Below are positions 46,877 through 59,235 of a DNA stretch of 64,000 nt, piece after piece; within the stretch, counting starts at the first letter, position 1, and each line of letters starts with the position of its first letter. A model generated the notes under the pieces. The model was not told where the DNA came from. It saw only the letters and a program-made list of their open reading frames with translations, and searched no databases. This stretch comes from Allium sativum (lineage: Eukaryota; Streptophyta; Magnoliopsida; Asparagales; Amaryllidaceae), in contig CM060922.1 of NCBI GenBank assembly GCA_030737875.1, positions 308,503,456 to 308,567,455 on the forward strand, in the 5' to 3' direction. The translations under genes were made by a program, and so were the position numbers.

Positions 46877-49390
46877 CAACCAGTGGTGCTCTTATTTCAA
46901 TGGCTCAGAATAAGCGATCACTATCGCCATTATTTTACTTCATGCTTTACTTACTGCCATATTCATAATTCTTGTAAATAAGTCTGTAATATTTTACAAA
47001 CGTTGTTCTAAACATTAGCTTTACAACATACTTGCTTAAATAAATCTCTTACTTGCCAAAATTTTCTCAAGTCAAAATGTGCTTAAAAGTGATTTTATAT
47101 TGCAGGTCAACCGACGAGCGCTTGTTCCATTGAAATTTGATAATACTTCACGACCCCAACAACATTAATCCAAGCTCCAAGCGCCTTAAACATCAATATG
47201 CACGATTGCGAAGATAAGAAGCACCGCCTTGAAAAGTGAATGGAGGGAGACATGAAGAATCACACAATGAGCAAGCACTACGGCAAATAAACTCAATTGT
47301 CGTAGAGTTTAAATAACTTTAGCCAACAAAGTATAAGCTTCCAATGCGTCAACCACAACCAAGGAAATTGGAGAACCTGATCACATCGAGCCTTTGCAAC
47401 TCGTGACGACCCACTGTACTTAGGCAACACAACCACATAGGAGTTGAAAATAATGCCCAGAAAATATAGTGGTTTCATCACGACATTGCAACAGGCCAAA
47501 AAACCAACATACTCTCATCAAAAAGCCAAAACACTTGGCTTGATCTTGCCTTCAAAGTGGGGCATTTGGAAAATTCAGAAAAATCGATATGCTCTATATA
47601 TTGATAAAACTCACTGCACCGATAAAGGTCAATCTGGGAAACCCAATTAGAATCTCTTAGCGTAAAGGCTTCCTCGTCTACAAATCTCTAACCATAAATA
47701 TCTCACAAAAAATCCAACTATATTTTGCTTCAAATCTAAGGATAAGCGGTGCTTAAAAGGCCAACTATGCGAATATGGTATAGTCCAAATCTAATATAGC
47801 AGTAATGCATTTCAAGGAGTTAAAGCTAATATCCATCAACAATTTTAACGTGAAATATATAAGGGAGATTGAGCAATGATCACGCACTGGGGCAAGTCAT
47901 CGTGAAACAAAAAATTTAAAATTTTATACATCCCAGGATGATCCATGGTGTCAAAATGAATTCAAATTTGAATTTCAAATCTAATTTAGCTACTGCAACG
48001 GGTCTAAAGATGAGTAGTCAGCAACCCGCGACAATTCTGCGTCAAATTCGGGAATGCCAAAATAATTGCGCGCTTGATTAAAGGCACATCAAATTAGTGC
48101 AAAATGTCATCTCTCCAACAAATTTTCAACCAAAGACTGATCCGTTTACAATCCAAAAGTTGCAGTCGCTCTAGCCTCAAAAAACTAAAATTGGAGTTCT
48201 AATTTGGACAGGTGCACGTTTCATAAAGTGTAAACCGTCATACAAAGATCATATAAGTCATTAGAAGAGTGAGGCTTGGAATCTGTATTTGATATATATA
48301 TCGATTAGCAGAACTCAAGTGTCGTTGTGAATTCGGATCAGAGTATCGTATTTATCCAGATAATGTTAAAAGAAGTATAAACAGCTAAACAAAATAGTTC
48401 TGTATAAGTACATTATTCTATCTCAGTCACAAAATTCACTTCAATTCATTTTTAATGATTAACTAGTCTGTTATTGATGTGGACGATCAATAACAAAGTA
48501 TAAGTCCAAATTCGTGCAAGTGCTTGTTTTAATAACAGAACAGGTGGCATGAAGCATATAAGTTCAAAGAATGATTTTCCATAGCAAACAAAAAGCTACA
48601 ACTGAATCTCAACACAAACTCTATTAACAATGTTCAGTTCGAAACCCGCATTTCTCGCAAGCAAAAAATAGAAGCTTCGAGGGGTAAATTTTAACCCCGA
48701 TATAAAAAACACGGTTCAAAGAAAATACGGTGACGATACAATGCACAACGGACTGGGCAGTATCACAAAATATGTTCTGGCGACATGACTCAAAGTCATT
48801 CACACGACTTGGTGAAAAACCGTCTAGCACGTCATGGTCTATGCTATGAGTATCATCATACCCTAAATGGCATGTCGTTGACACGCCAACACCGATTATT
48901 CTCAACTCTGCAGTTTATGCCGTAAGTCGTTTACACGACTTGGACCAAGTCATTCCCCACTGCATGAAAGCATGTCGCATGAGCAACATTATCACGTCAT
49001 TTTAACAGTATTATCATACATATTAGTCATGTCATGAGGACAAGGAAGTTTAAACCATTAATCTATGTCATATGTAAATATATTAAACCCACGTCGCTCA
49101 GCTCGTTCATGACGTTCAGCAATGCAATGTAAATGCAACATGGTTTAGCTTCAATAATGCGACATGGTTTGGCTTCAACAATGCGACATGGTTTGGCTTC
49201 AATCATTCTCAAGTAGTGTTGTACAATTAGCTCAAAGGCAAGCCGGTCGAACCATTCCAAGTCTTAGCGACACATGGAGTCAGGTTGCAACTCGTCAACT
49301 GCGACATGGTGAAGGTAATGAAATGTATGAGACATGTGGCGGCACTCAATTGGATAGCATCAGATAATGTCACATGCTCAAGTCGTTGAA
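46877..49390 (+). other. Element F non-coding 3' region
   Basis: No pol similarity in any frame; open frames are short and on both strands. From about 48700 the heptamer CGACATG or CATGTCG and close variants recur many times. Holds the triplicated 24-bp unit at 49136-49207. Confidence 0.5.
49136..49207. repeat. 24-bp unit, three copies
   Basis: GCGACATGGTTTGGCTTCAA plus CAAT, repeated three times with 1-4 changes per copy. Confidence 0.9.
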
Positions 49391-50699
49391 ACCATAATTA
49401 CTAAGTCACGCTAACATGTGTAGTGCTAAACTATCAGGTTGTTGCTCCATTTGGAGAAAGCAAGACAGCAAGTGGGATGCATTCATAACGTGAATGGTTC
49501 ATGGCGCATAATGATCAATTCATGTCGTAAGTATACATACTGTTCCCGCAATCATGTCACAAGCAATACGTGATGACAGCTCACTTCATTTTAATGTCAT
49601 TCCCCAGACCCAAACACTCAAGTCGCAATGTCCATTAGAGACCGCTAACATACATATGAATAATGACATGGAACAATTCGACAGTTCGTTATATTATATG
49701 AAAATAAGTGGTGTGACACGTGACTATGAGAGAATGAACATGCTACAGATCTATTAATGTCGTAGGTCATATGTTAGAAGAACTGCGCATGGAGCCAACT
49801 GTAAGGGAGATGCCACTAGCTAATGAACAATTGTAAAGAGAGAACGACTGGTTGTACACATTTGTACATACATCATGCCGACTTAAAACATCTCGATCCC
49901 ACACATAAACCATGTCGCGTTTGCAGGATCAAGTCGTTGGCTCAGATAATCCATGTCGTGACTGCTTATGCTGTTCACGCTCAAAGTCAATCCGCGGACC
50001 AGCTGGTGCCAGCTGGAAAGCGCAAGTTATGGGCTGTACACGTTTAAATTATAGGAATGCCACTGCATTCGAACACTCCTATAAATACCCTACTACATTA
50101 TACTTGAAAGGGGACCGAAAAGTCTACCCCGAAGGGCCGCCAAATTATTTTTCCAACACTCTTAGCTTCATTCAAGCTCCATGAATGACCTTTCAAGGTG
50201 AATCCATGTCTCTCTAACAACAAATGGATCAAATCTTCTCCAATCTCCATTATAGATCCATTCAAGTTCTCTCCAACCGCCATTAATCTACCTCTAAGCT
50301 TCGATTTGCATCTCAACCACCATGGATTCATAAATGATCCTCTAAGTGCTCAAACCGTGGAACATATACTCCCGCGCTCATCGCATTCATAAGGATCCAA
50401 CCATTTCCATAGCGGATTAGAGAGAATCAAGTCAATAAAGATATTAAAGTGAAGAAAATCATTGTAAAAAGAGAAAATGAGCAAAGATGGAAGAGAAATG
50501 AATCTGAATCTTGTAAAATCACGTATGGTAATGGAATCGCTTACAAAGGGGACGTAGATCTATTCTAGATCGAACCACTGTAAAATTCTTGTGTTTCTTA
50601 CTTGCTTTTATTTTTTGTGGCTCCATTTTCAAATTCTAACCATTTGGTGAACTGCATTAAGTGCAGCTTTGGTGTTGTAAACCAATTTTGGTTTCAACA
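49391..50699 (+). repeat. Element F 3' LTR (start uncertain)
   Basis: The end is firm (50699, followed by GATGT). The start is a guess at GTTGAAACCATAATT near 49391, with no clear polypurine tract. TATA box at 50080-50086. Near the end it has GGGGACGTAGATC...GATCGAACCACTGTAAA...CTTGTGTTT (50545-50600), shared with D. Confidence 0.45.
50080..50086 (+). promoter_or_regulatory. Probable TATA box of element F 3' LTR
   Basis: TATAAAT preceded by CACTCC and followed by about 600 bp to the LTR end; position and context fit a plant LTR promoter. Confidence 0.5.
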
Positions 50700-50704
50700 G
50701 ATGT

Positions 50705-51000
50705 TGTCCTAGTCGATCTGACAGGAATCAACCTTATTCTTTTTGTTAAGCAATCCATTATGACCCAAATTCCTTTATTTCTCAATCCATCAACATCAGG
50801 AACAACCAGTCATCCTCGCTTTCGAAGCCAACCTCTCGATCGACCTCGAACTCCTTATCCCGTGGTTCCAACTTCTGGATAAACTCGACAAGCTTTGCAT
50901 CTTACTTTTGGCTCTCACCAATCCTCTCAATGAGATTAGGTTTTATCGATAAGCTTGCGAACATTTCAGGGTTCCAACTCACACCGTGGTCCGAAATAAA
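50705..51000 (-). pseudogene. Element E integrase upstream half, cut by F
   Basis: On the minus strand GLRNKGIWVIMDCLTKRIRL is the integrase stretch before the second catalytic residue. It stops at 50705 and resumes at 36120 (SKLAELY), proving that F landed inside this gene. Confidence 0.85.
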
Positions 51001-51019
51001 ATCCTGCCAAGTACTCGAG

Positions 51020-51580
51020 GTGTTTTCATTCCAAAAACATCGCTCCTAAATTTGTGTGTCTTCGACTCAACGCATTTTCCACTGTGTTAGCTTTACAAGG
51101 GGTATAGGCTATACCAAAATATATGACGACGGAAACTCTAAACACTACTGTTGTAGAAGATTCAAATCCTTTTGGGAGAAAAGATACTTCAATGACTTGT
51201 AATCCATAAATAATTCGAATCAAACTCCCAACATGTAATGTCTCCACATCTTCACAACAAAAACAATCGCAACCAACTCCAAATCATGAGTTGGATAATT
51301 CCTTTCGTGCGGCTTCAGCTGTCGACTCGCGTAGGCCACAGCCTTATCCTTCTGCATCAGCACCTCTCCAAGTCCAGTACAACATGCATCGGTGTACACC
51401 ACCATTTCCTCATTCCTACTTGTAATCATCAAATCTGGATCCCTCGTCAGTCTCTCCAGCATGATTCTGAAAGCTTGCTCACACTTTGCATCCCATGTGA
51501 ACACTTGGTTCTTCTTCGTCAATCCTGTTAATAGTGCATCTATCTTCGAGAAATCCTTGATAAACTATCGGTAATAACCT
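51020..51580 (-). pseudogene. Element E RNase H
   Basis: Frame 51522-51220: [20 protein letters not shown], then [20 protein letters not shown] (catalytic Asp in TDA), [20 protein letters not shown] and [13 protein letters not shown] frameshift at about 51225 leads to the DYKSLKYLF region. Confidence 0.88.
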
Positions 51581-52450
51581 GCCAATCCAGGGAAATTTCT
51601 CACGTCCGTCGCGTTCTTAGGTCTATCCGCGTCTTGGATTGCCGGGGTCAACTGCTATTCCATTTCCAGAAACTACATAGCCTAAGAACCTAACTTCGCT
51701 CTTCCAGAAGCGACACTTCGAAAACTTAGCCTTTAGCTGATGCTTTCACAAGATTTCCAAAACAACTCGCAAATGCGTCTTATGTTCTTCCTCATTCAAG
51801 AAGTAAACAAGAATACCATCCACGAGCACAAGCCCGAACTTGTTCAACTGATCCCTGAAAACCCTATTCATAAGATCTACAAAATACGCGGGTGCGTTAG
51901 TCAACCCAAATGGCATCATCAACCATTCGAAGAAACTGGATGGTGTCCCTAAGAGAATTCTTTGACACACTATCCTTCGCCACCCTCAGTTGGTGGAATC
52001 CCATTGCCAAATCTGTCTGCGACTACACTTTGGCTTCGTGAAGATGATCGAACAAGTCATCGATCCTCGGCAACAGATACTTGTTCTTGGTCACCTTATT
52101 CAGCTCACGATAGTCAACACATAATATTAAAGATCCATAGGCCTTGGTTGCAAACACAACCGGTCCTCCCCATCGGATACTTCTCTGAATGAATCATTTT
52201 CCCAAAAGTAATGAACTTGCATCTCTAACTCTCACTGTTCCTTGGGCGCCATCCACCTAAGAGGCATAACGATAGGTCTAACACCCTCAAGCAAATCGAT
52301 TCCGAACTAAATCTCATGATGTGGCGGCAAGCCTTTGACTTCTTCAAAGACATCCTCAAAATCATTAGCGATCAGCACAGATGAAAAGTCTTCCTGTGGA
52401 ATCACAAGCGAATAGAAAAGCCTCACGAAGACACCATCTTCGGGCTTATA
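51581..52450 (-). pseudogene. Element E reverse transcriptase
   Basis: Frame 51970-51746 has [20 protein letters not shown] and [20 protein letters not shown]; the second catalytic Asp of VDD has become Gly. Upstream similarity ([13 protein letters not shown], about 52260) is split by several shifts and stops. Confidence 0.85.
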
Positions 52451-52459
52451 TGGAATCAA

Positions 52460-52713
52460 AACTTTTCACCCTTTCACATCCCCGACTCTCAACTCAATCT
52501 TCTCACAATTCACTCTTGCCGCATACCTCTTAAGCCAATCCATGCCAAGATGATCCCAAACCCGGAGAAGTTTAAAACAAAGCAATCACATACAAAAGAG
52601 CAACCATAACTCGATAACACAAGACCATGACAAATCATACACCAACTAGACGAAACCCCAACTGGATTAATCACGATCAATGGTCTATCACATATCTCGG
52701 GTTCCAAACCCAA
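52460..52713 (-). pseudogene. Element E protease C-terminal part
   Basis: GLEPEICDRPLIVINPVGVS, then FVCDCFVLNFSGFGIILAWI, closely matching the region before RT in Tekay elements. The protease active-site segment and the gag zinc knuckle are deleted between this and the gag fragment. Confidence 0.8.
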
Positions 52714-52779
52714 GGGGCATACTAGCCCATGACGAGCTTCTTGTTCTTATGATAAGAAGTTTCGACATATAAACGAGCA

Positions 52780-53333
52780 TAATTGGAAAAGGCTTCAAAA
52801 TCGGAAACATACCCCATCTATGATCAACCATTCCGCTCAAGCTCGACAAACCTCTTGAAAAAAATAGACTTTGGAACGGTAGAAATAATCTTCACCTCAA
52901 ACTTGACTTGGAACTACTCCCATGAAATCTCATCTTATGGAGTCTCTATAGTGACAGAGTTCCACTAATCTATAGCTCTTCCCTGTAGGTGTCTCGATGC
53001 AAGCTTCCTCTTCGTCGCATCGTCAACTCCCAAGTCTCCAAATATCTGAATGCAAGTTTCAATCCACCCTTGAATCTCTACATTCGTCATTGTTTCTTTA
53101 AACGACTTTCCACCTATAGTAGCGAAGTACTTGCACATCTTCGCGAATTCCACAACCTAAGGCACCTGCACCTGAACCCTCACATCTACCGCAACTGTCT
53201 CTTGAGCGGGTCCCATCCTCATGATTGCTGCCACTATAGCCTCGAACATAGCTAGGTAATTTGGTATACCGCCATTTCCCTCTCCAGGAATGGATTCCTT
53301 TCTAGCAGTATATCTCGAAGATTGATGACTCAT
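52780..53333 (-). pseudogene. Element E gag, N-terminal part
   Basis: Starts at ATG 53333 (MSHQSSRYTARKESIPGEGN). The capsid stretch EFAKMCKYFATIGGKSFKET, WIETCIQIFGDLGVDDATKR and KLASRHLQGRAID is a clear match to element G gag (39180-39350). Stops occur near 53155 and 52962; the C-terminal half with the knuckle is missing. Confidence 0.85.
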
Positions 53334-53499
53334 TCCAAATCTAAAAATAGAATGATTAATCTACACATGAGAAAACTGCAAATGGAGTTCAAGCGTTATT
53401 ATACTATACATTAATATATATAGTATACATCCATCAAAAATCTACAAATACGTCTCTTATACGTTATTATGTCTTTGAACTTTGGCTAAAATCGTTTAA

Positions 53500-53515
53500 C
53501 CTTGCTCTAATACCA
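53500..53515 (-). other. Primer-binding site of element E
   Basis: Minus strand TGGTATTAGAGCAAGG, two bases after the LTR end, close to the complement of initiator tRNA-Met (TGGTATCAGAGC). Confidence 0.75.
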
Positions 53516-54527
53516 ACTGTGACGACCGCCTATAAATCCTGCACTTAATAAGGGAAATAATGCACTGAAAGGTGTGCCAGGCAGCCATGGACAATCATCA
53601 AGGTAAGATAACATAAGCGAAACTGGTCGTATAACTCACAGTGCAAGGATAAATTATAATAGAACATATACAACAGGTAATAATAGTAAAACATAATTGC
53701 GCAGAATTTTAAACTTCCATATCATCAAGGAAAATCTATAACATCATTGGATAACATCATCAAATTCTATACAAAAGGCCTCACTACAACACTCAGAGAA
53801 TACATCAAACAGCGGAAAACATCATAATATGTATAGTAGAAAACTGGTACGCAAGCCTCCATCTCGTCATCGATCTGCAGCATCATCTAAAAAGATCTAC
53901 TACCCATTGCCTGCTAGTCAGTTTGGCTATCCACACAATGGATGAACAGTCCAAGGTAATAAGAGGGAAACATAAAACGTTGAGTCTGACAACGGTCTTA
54001 GAGAGCGATAAAACAACTATCTAACATCATCAACTAAGTATATGAGAATAGGTAGACTAACCAATCAATCTACCCTAACACTAGAGAAGAAACCCAAACT
54101 CATATTCCCCACAACCGACAGTGATAGCCTTTACAAAACAAGAATTTAGAAAGAACAACGCATCCGTAACAATCAGTTATCTAGTACAGGCCATCCTAAT
54201 CGATATCGACATCTCTCAAAAACAAACCCTGAAGGCCTAAACCAACATCGTACAAGCACCCAAGAGATATCTCCTCCGACGTCGAATAATATACACAAGA
54301 CAATACAAGCAAAACAATCATCGTCCTGGACTCTATCACCGCCAATCCGCTTTGAAACCATCGTTAATCGGATGACCGACTTAACACCTTGCCATCGACT
54401 GTCAAGGGCTAACGGTAAACCTTGGTTCTAGCAAAACTCCATACACCGTACGACGAAACGTATATAGGCCAGTCGAGCGGCCCAGGGCACTCGACCAGTC
54501 AATTCTAGTCTTTTAGGCATCTCTTTT

Positions 54528-55941
54528 TGAAAGTTCGTGCATGTGTACTTGCTAAGTATAATACACAAGGATCATGTAATATGACGAAAATAGTCAAGTA
54601 TGAAGTAATAGATAATCACAGAACTATATAATAGTAAATGCAGTAAAAATAAAAAAATCACACTAGGGATTTTTATACTAGTTTGGAGCACCGCCCTATG
54701 TCCAGTCCTAGATTTCTATCTGGATTTTCACTAATCAACCATCTCACTTCACCCGGAGGAAAAGGTATACAACACCTGAGCAGCCGAACAGGATTTCACG
54801 CCACTAATAACACCGAGGACTTCAACACTTGCCTCTTACAACACCGAGGACTTCAACACTTGCCTCTTACAACACCGAGGACTTCAACAAAGAACAAGAG
54901 TTTGACTTCTGATTGTGTTCTTGAATAACACTGAATAGCCAACAGTTGAGTACACCCTTCCTATAATCTTATCCTCAAGTATATAATGTGTATGTGAAGA
55001 TTGAAGGAAGCATATTACTTGTTGAATCAAGTGATATGAAATAATTTCAACAATTCAGCAAGTAATTTGAATAATGGAGAGCTTTTTAGTATGCAAATGT
55101 ATAGAGTTTAAGATCAGAAAATATGAGAATATTTTTTGATGTGAAAAAAGTGCTTTGATGTATATATAATCGTTGAAGAGTTGTCAACTTCTATGAAGTG
55201 TTTTATCAAATAGATGCACCCATTTCCTTTCAGAAATGAAAAGGAATCTCTTCATGAAATATGATGCCTTTTAGAAAATATGGCCATTGTAAAATATGAC
55301 CATTGGAAATATTACCGTTAGAAAATATGACCGTTAGAAAATATGGCCGTTGTAAAATATGACCGTTCTAAAATATGACCGTTGGAAATATGAAGTGTCT
55401 CTTCGTAAAATGTCTTTTTGTGAAGTGTCTTTTCGTTAGTTGTCTTTTCGAAGTGTCTTTTCAAAAAAGTGATGAAGTGTCTTTTCGTGAAGTGTCCTTT
55501 CATGAAGTGTCTTTTCACGAAGTGCCTTTTCGTGAAGTAATGAAGTGTCTTTTCGCAAAATGTCTTTTCATGTAGTGTCTTTTGGCGAAGTGTCTTTTCG
55601 CAAAGTAACGATGTATCTTTTCACGAAGTGTCTTTTCACGAAGTATCTTTTCGCGAAGTGTCTTTTCACGAAGTGTCTTTTCGTGAAGTGTCTTTTCGCG
55701 AAGTGTCTTTTCTCGAAGTGTCTTTTCGCGAAGTGTCTTTTCAAGAAGTGTCTTTTCGCGAAGTGTCTTTTCGCGAAGTGTCTTTTCGTAAGTGCATTTG
55801 TGTATGCTATATATTTGAGGACAAATTTTAACAATATATAAAACCACTAAGACACAAATAAATAGATAATCATAACCTATATCACTTTTCCTTTGATCTT
55901 CTCTTCTTCCTTGTCATGAATCAAAAACATGTGATCTAACA
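54528..55941 (-). repeat. Element H 3' LTR (left copy)
   Basis: 1414 bp. Contains CACCGAGGACTTCAACA repeats (54800-54890), a 16-bp array (GACCGTTAGAAAATAT, 55272-55392) and the 15-bp array (55386-55797). A TATA-like element is on the minus strand at about 55160. Confidence 0.9.
55386..55797. repeat. 15-bp TTCGCGAA tandem array, left LTR of H
   Basis: About 27 copies of GAAGTGTCTTTTCGC; consecutive units create the palindrome TTCGCGAA every 15 bp. The period is a multiple of 3 and stop-free, so several frames stay open with pentapeptide repeats (KRHFA, EKTLR, KCLFA, EVSFR). Confidence 0.95.
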
Positions 55942-56299
55942 TTCTCCCTCTTTTTTGATTGATGAAAACCTATTGCAATCTTGTAGATTTATTTATTTTC
56001 TCCCCTTGAATGTATGCTTGCATATATTTATCTCCCCTTGAATATAAAGCTTTTCTGCAACATTTTGTTAGTGCATACGTAAAAGTACTTACCATTTGTT
56101 TCCCTGTAACAAAATGTTAGTGTATAATGCATATATATTCTATAATTTTTCTCCCCCTTTGCCATTAATTAGAAAGAATATATAACATGATAAAGAAGCA
56201 ATCGAGAACAAGTAAGAGAAAAAAAGCATAGATAGTTTTCAAAGAGCATACGAGACAATTTATTATACGTCCATAGAGATACCGAAATAGTCTTCTCAT

Positions 56300-57503
56300 T
56301 GTTGTGGTGTACCTACAAAAAAATATATGATGTATATACTTTGGTACCCACTTGTTTCGATTGGGTCCAGGAGTTAGATAGAAGGTAACCATACCCAAAA
56401 GGGTTTAATGGAACCTTTAAAGATAAATTTTTCATTATTAACTACTGAATCAAAATAATCATTAATATATTTTTCTCTGCTTCTCCAATCTACAGGAACC
56501 CAAATACTTAAGTGGTTTCTATTGATATTTCTTTTCGTACTTCTAGATGTCATAGAAGTATTCGAATAATAATTGGATCTAGGATGTGTATTAGTACTAG
56601 CAGTGCTATTCTTATTGTACATAAAAGCTTATCTAGTACTATTTCTATGATTGGTTTTATTATATCCTAAACTACTTTGGTCATGTAAAGGTCAAGATCT
56701 AGATAAAATCATATTTAAATCATTTTGACCTTTATTAAATTTCGTGAATTTATTTGTACATTTTTCAAATTTTACTCCAAAGTCGCGATTGGTATTTTCA
56801 AAAGAAATTTTTGTAGTTTTTACGATATCAATTTCCATATTGAATTCAGAATTCTCCCTTTTTAAGTTTTCATTCTCATTTTTGAGATCAAAAACTTGAG
56901 ATTCTGAATTATCTAAAGAAGATTGTAATTTTTCAGAACTTTCTTTTGAGTCAGAAATTTCATTTTGCAAAATATTACTATTCACCTTTAAAAGCTCAGA
57001 TTCTTTAGATAATTCTAAATTCTTTTCTGTTAAAGCCTCATTCTCTTTTCCGAGAGACAAAATTAGAGAACTAGAATTATTTAAAGAATCTTCTAATGAT
57101 GTATTTTTATTTTGTAAACCATCGATTTCCATTAAAAAGAACATTGTTTTTATCTTCTAGTCGCTCATTTTCTTTTTGAAGGAAATCTTTTTGAAAAAAA
57201 AAGATCTTCTAAGGAATTTTCAAAATATTTGTCTTGTTTAACTAAAAAATTGATTTCCTCTTTTAGTTTGGAATTTTCTTGCTCACAATCTTTATACTTG
57301 GCTAAAATAACCGCATTAAGTTTACCTAAACTTTTAAAATCTTTTAACAATTTTTCATGGTCTAACAAAAGATTATATAATGAATCTATACATACCGATT
57401 GTGATCTACCTTTAGCCATGAGACATTTGCTTTCTTGCTCTCTTGATTCCGCTTTGTTGCACTTCCACTTTCTAATTCCTTGACTAGATTTCTTTATTGC
57501 CAT
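56300..57503 (-). pseudogene. Element H gag C-terminal region (coiled coil, Sirevirus-like)
   Basis: Frame 57503-57165 has KCLMAKGRSQSVCIDSLYNL, then LLDHEKLLKDFKSLGKLN, like the post-knuckle part of plant copia gag. The frame 57144-56692 is almost all coiled coil (KENEALTEKNLELSKESELL). Near 56370 GPNRNKWVPKY resembles the GP-x-x-x-WVPK motif of Sirevirus gag. A frameshift at about 57160 and stops separate the pieces. The N-terminal capsid part is absent. Confidence 0.65.
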
Positions 57504-57538
57504 TTGTTCTAGGATGTTGTTATGATCTCTAGAACACT

Positions 57539-57552
57539 AGAATCTAATACCA
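57539..57552 (-). other. Primer-binding site of element H
   Basis: Minus strand TGGTATTAGATTC, two bases after the LTR end, near the initiator tRNA-Met complement TGGTATCAGAGC. Confidence 0.65.
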
Positions 57553-57554
57553 AA

Positions 57555-58920
57555 TGAAAGTGTGAATTGTGGGTGTGTACGTGCTAATACAGTACACAAG
57601 GATCGTGTAATATGACGAACAATAGTCAAGTATGAAGTAATAGATAATCACAGAACTGTATAATAGTAAATGCAGTAAAAATAGAAAAATCACACCTGGG
57701 ATTTTTATACTGGTTCGGAGCACCGTCCTACGTCCAGTCCCAGACTTCCATCTGGATTTTCACTAATCAACAATCTCACTTCACCCAGAGGATCAGGTAT
57801 ACAACACCTGAGCAGCCGAACAGGATTTCACGCCACTAATAACACCGAGGACTTCAACACTTGCATCTACAACACTGAGGACTTCAACAAAGAACAAGAG
57901 TTTGACTTCTGATTATGTTCTTGAATAACACTAAATAGCCAACAGTTGAGTACACCCTTCCAATAATCTTATCCTCAAGTATATAACGTGTATGTGAAGA
58001 TTGAAGGAAGTATATTACTTATTCAATCAAGAGATATGAAATAATTTCAACGATTCAACAAGTAATTTGAATAATGAAGAGCTTTTTAGTATGCAAGAAT
58101 GTATAGAGTTTAAGATCAGAAAATATGAGAAGATTTTTTGATGTGAAAAAAAATGCTTTGATGTATATATAATCATTGAAGAGTTGTCAACTTCCATGAA
58201 GAGTTTTATCAAAGAGATGCACCCATTTCCTTTCAGAAATGAAAAGGAATCTCTTCATGAAATATGATGTCTTTTAGAAAATATGGCCATTGTAAAATAT
58301 GACCGTTGGAAATATGACTGTTAGAAAATATGACCGTTAGAAAATATGGCCGTTGTAAAATATAACCGTTGTAAAATATGACCATTGGAAATATGAAGTG
58401 TCTCTTCGTGAAGTGTCTTTTGTGAAGTGTCTTTTCGTGAATTGTCTTTTTGAAGTGTCTTTTCATGAAATGATGAAGTGTCTTTTCGTGAAGTGTCCTT
58501 TCATGAAGTGTCTTTTCGCGAAGTGCCTTTTCGCGAAGTAATGAAGTGTCGTTTCGCGAAATGTCTTTTCATGAAGTGTCTTTTCGCGAAGTGTCTTTTC
58601 GCAAAGTGCCTTTTCACGAAGTGACAAAGTGTCTTTTCGCGAAGTGTTTTTTCACGAAGTGTCTTTTCGCGAAGTGTCTTTTCGCGAAGTGTCTTTTCGC
58701 GAAGTGTCTTTTCGTGAAATGACGAAGTGTATTTTCATGAAGTGCCTTTTCGTAAAGTGTCTTTTCGTAAGTGCATTTGTGTTTGCTATACATTTGAGGA
58801 CAGATTTTAACAATATATAACACCACTAAGAGACAATTAAATAGATAATCATAACCTATATCACTTTTCCTTTGATCTTCTCTTCTTCCTTGTCATGAAT
58901 CGAAAACCTATAATCTAACG
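57555..58920 (-). repeat. Element H 5' LTR (right copy)
   Basis: 1366 bp with the same arrangement as the left copy; the CACCGAGGACTTCAACA block has one copy fewer, and the 15-bp array (58395-58775) is slightly shorter. About 10% different from the left LTR in sampled stretches. Confidence 0.9.
58395..58775. repeat. 15-bp TTCGCGAA tandem array, right LTR of H
   Basis: About 25 copies of the same unit as 55386-55797, with variants such as TTCATGAA and TTCGTGAA that keep the palindromic centre. Confidence 0.95.
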
Positions 58921-59235
58921 CTTTTATACCCCTGCTTTGAATCCGCTAGAACCTACTGCAACGATAATTTGTCAGCCTTCAATATCTGTAGCCATCTAGC
59001 CTGATGACTGTTCATAAGCTCAAGTTCAATTCCCGAGCAAGCATTATCCACGAACTCACCCCTTGGAATCGTCTTCACATTAGTTGCATTACGGCGATAA
59101 ACGAACACATCACACCACTTCAACATTCCCCCTTGAATTCACTTCGAAGTCACAACCACCATCGAGCTGAAAACATACATTATTTGGTCAATATTTGATT
59201 TATAGTGTTTCAGCCTGATTCATCAGGTCATATAC

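Larger units (their letters stand above)
36126..50699 (+). mobile_element. Element F: gag-only Tat-like retrotransposon, itself split by G
   Basis: Bounded by exact 5-bp duplications GATGT (36121-36125 and 50700-50704) within element E's integrase. About 5.7 kb once G is removed: a 26-bp 5' end, primer-binding site, gag (45182-46876), about 2.5 kb without coding, and a 3' LTR ending TTTGGTTTCAACA at 50699. No protease, RT or integrase similarity is visible after gag, so it would depend on a helper element (the TR-GAG class). The start of the 3' LTR could not be located. Confidence 0.85.
54528..58920 (-). mobile_element. Element H: non-autonomous copia element carrying only gag-like sequence
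   Basis: LTRs 54528-55941 and 57555-58920 flank a 1.6-kb interior. Minus-strand LTRs start TGTTAGATC and end ACTTTCA. Exact target duplication CTTTT (54523-54527 and 58921-58925) lies inside element E's right LTR. Polypurine AAAAAAGAGGGAGAA (55956-55942, minus) and primer site (57552-57539) fix the direction. No protease, integrase or RT is present. Confidence 0.9.

Noticed and set aside
55318..55847. Open frames of 66-110 residues with KRHFA, EKTLR, KCLFA or EVSFR repeats on both strands
   Set aside because: They are produced by the stop-free 15-bp tandem repeat in H's LTR; the same happens at 58233-58826.
55386..58775. CRISPR-like regular repeats
   Set aside because: Units are head-to-tail with no unique spacers, inside plant LTRs.
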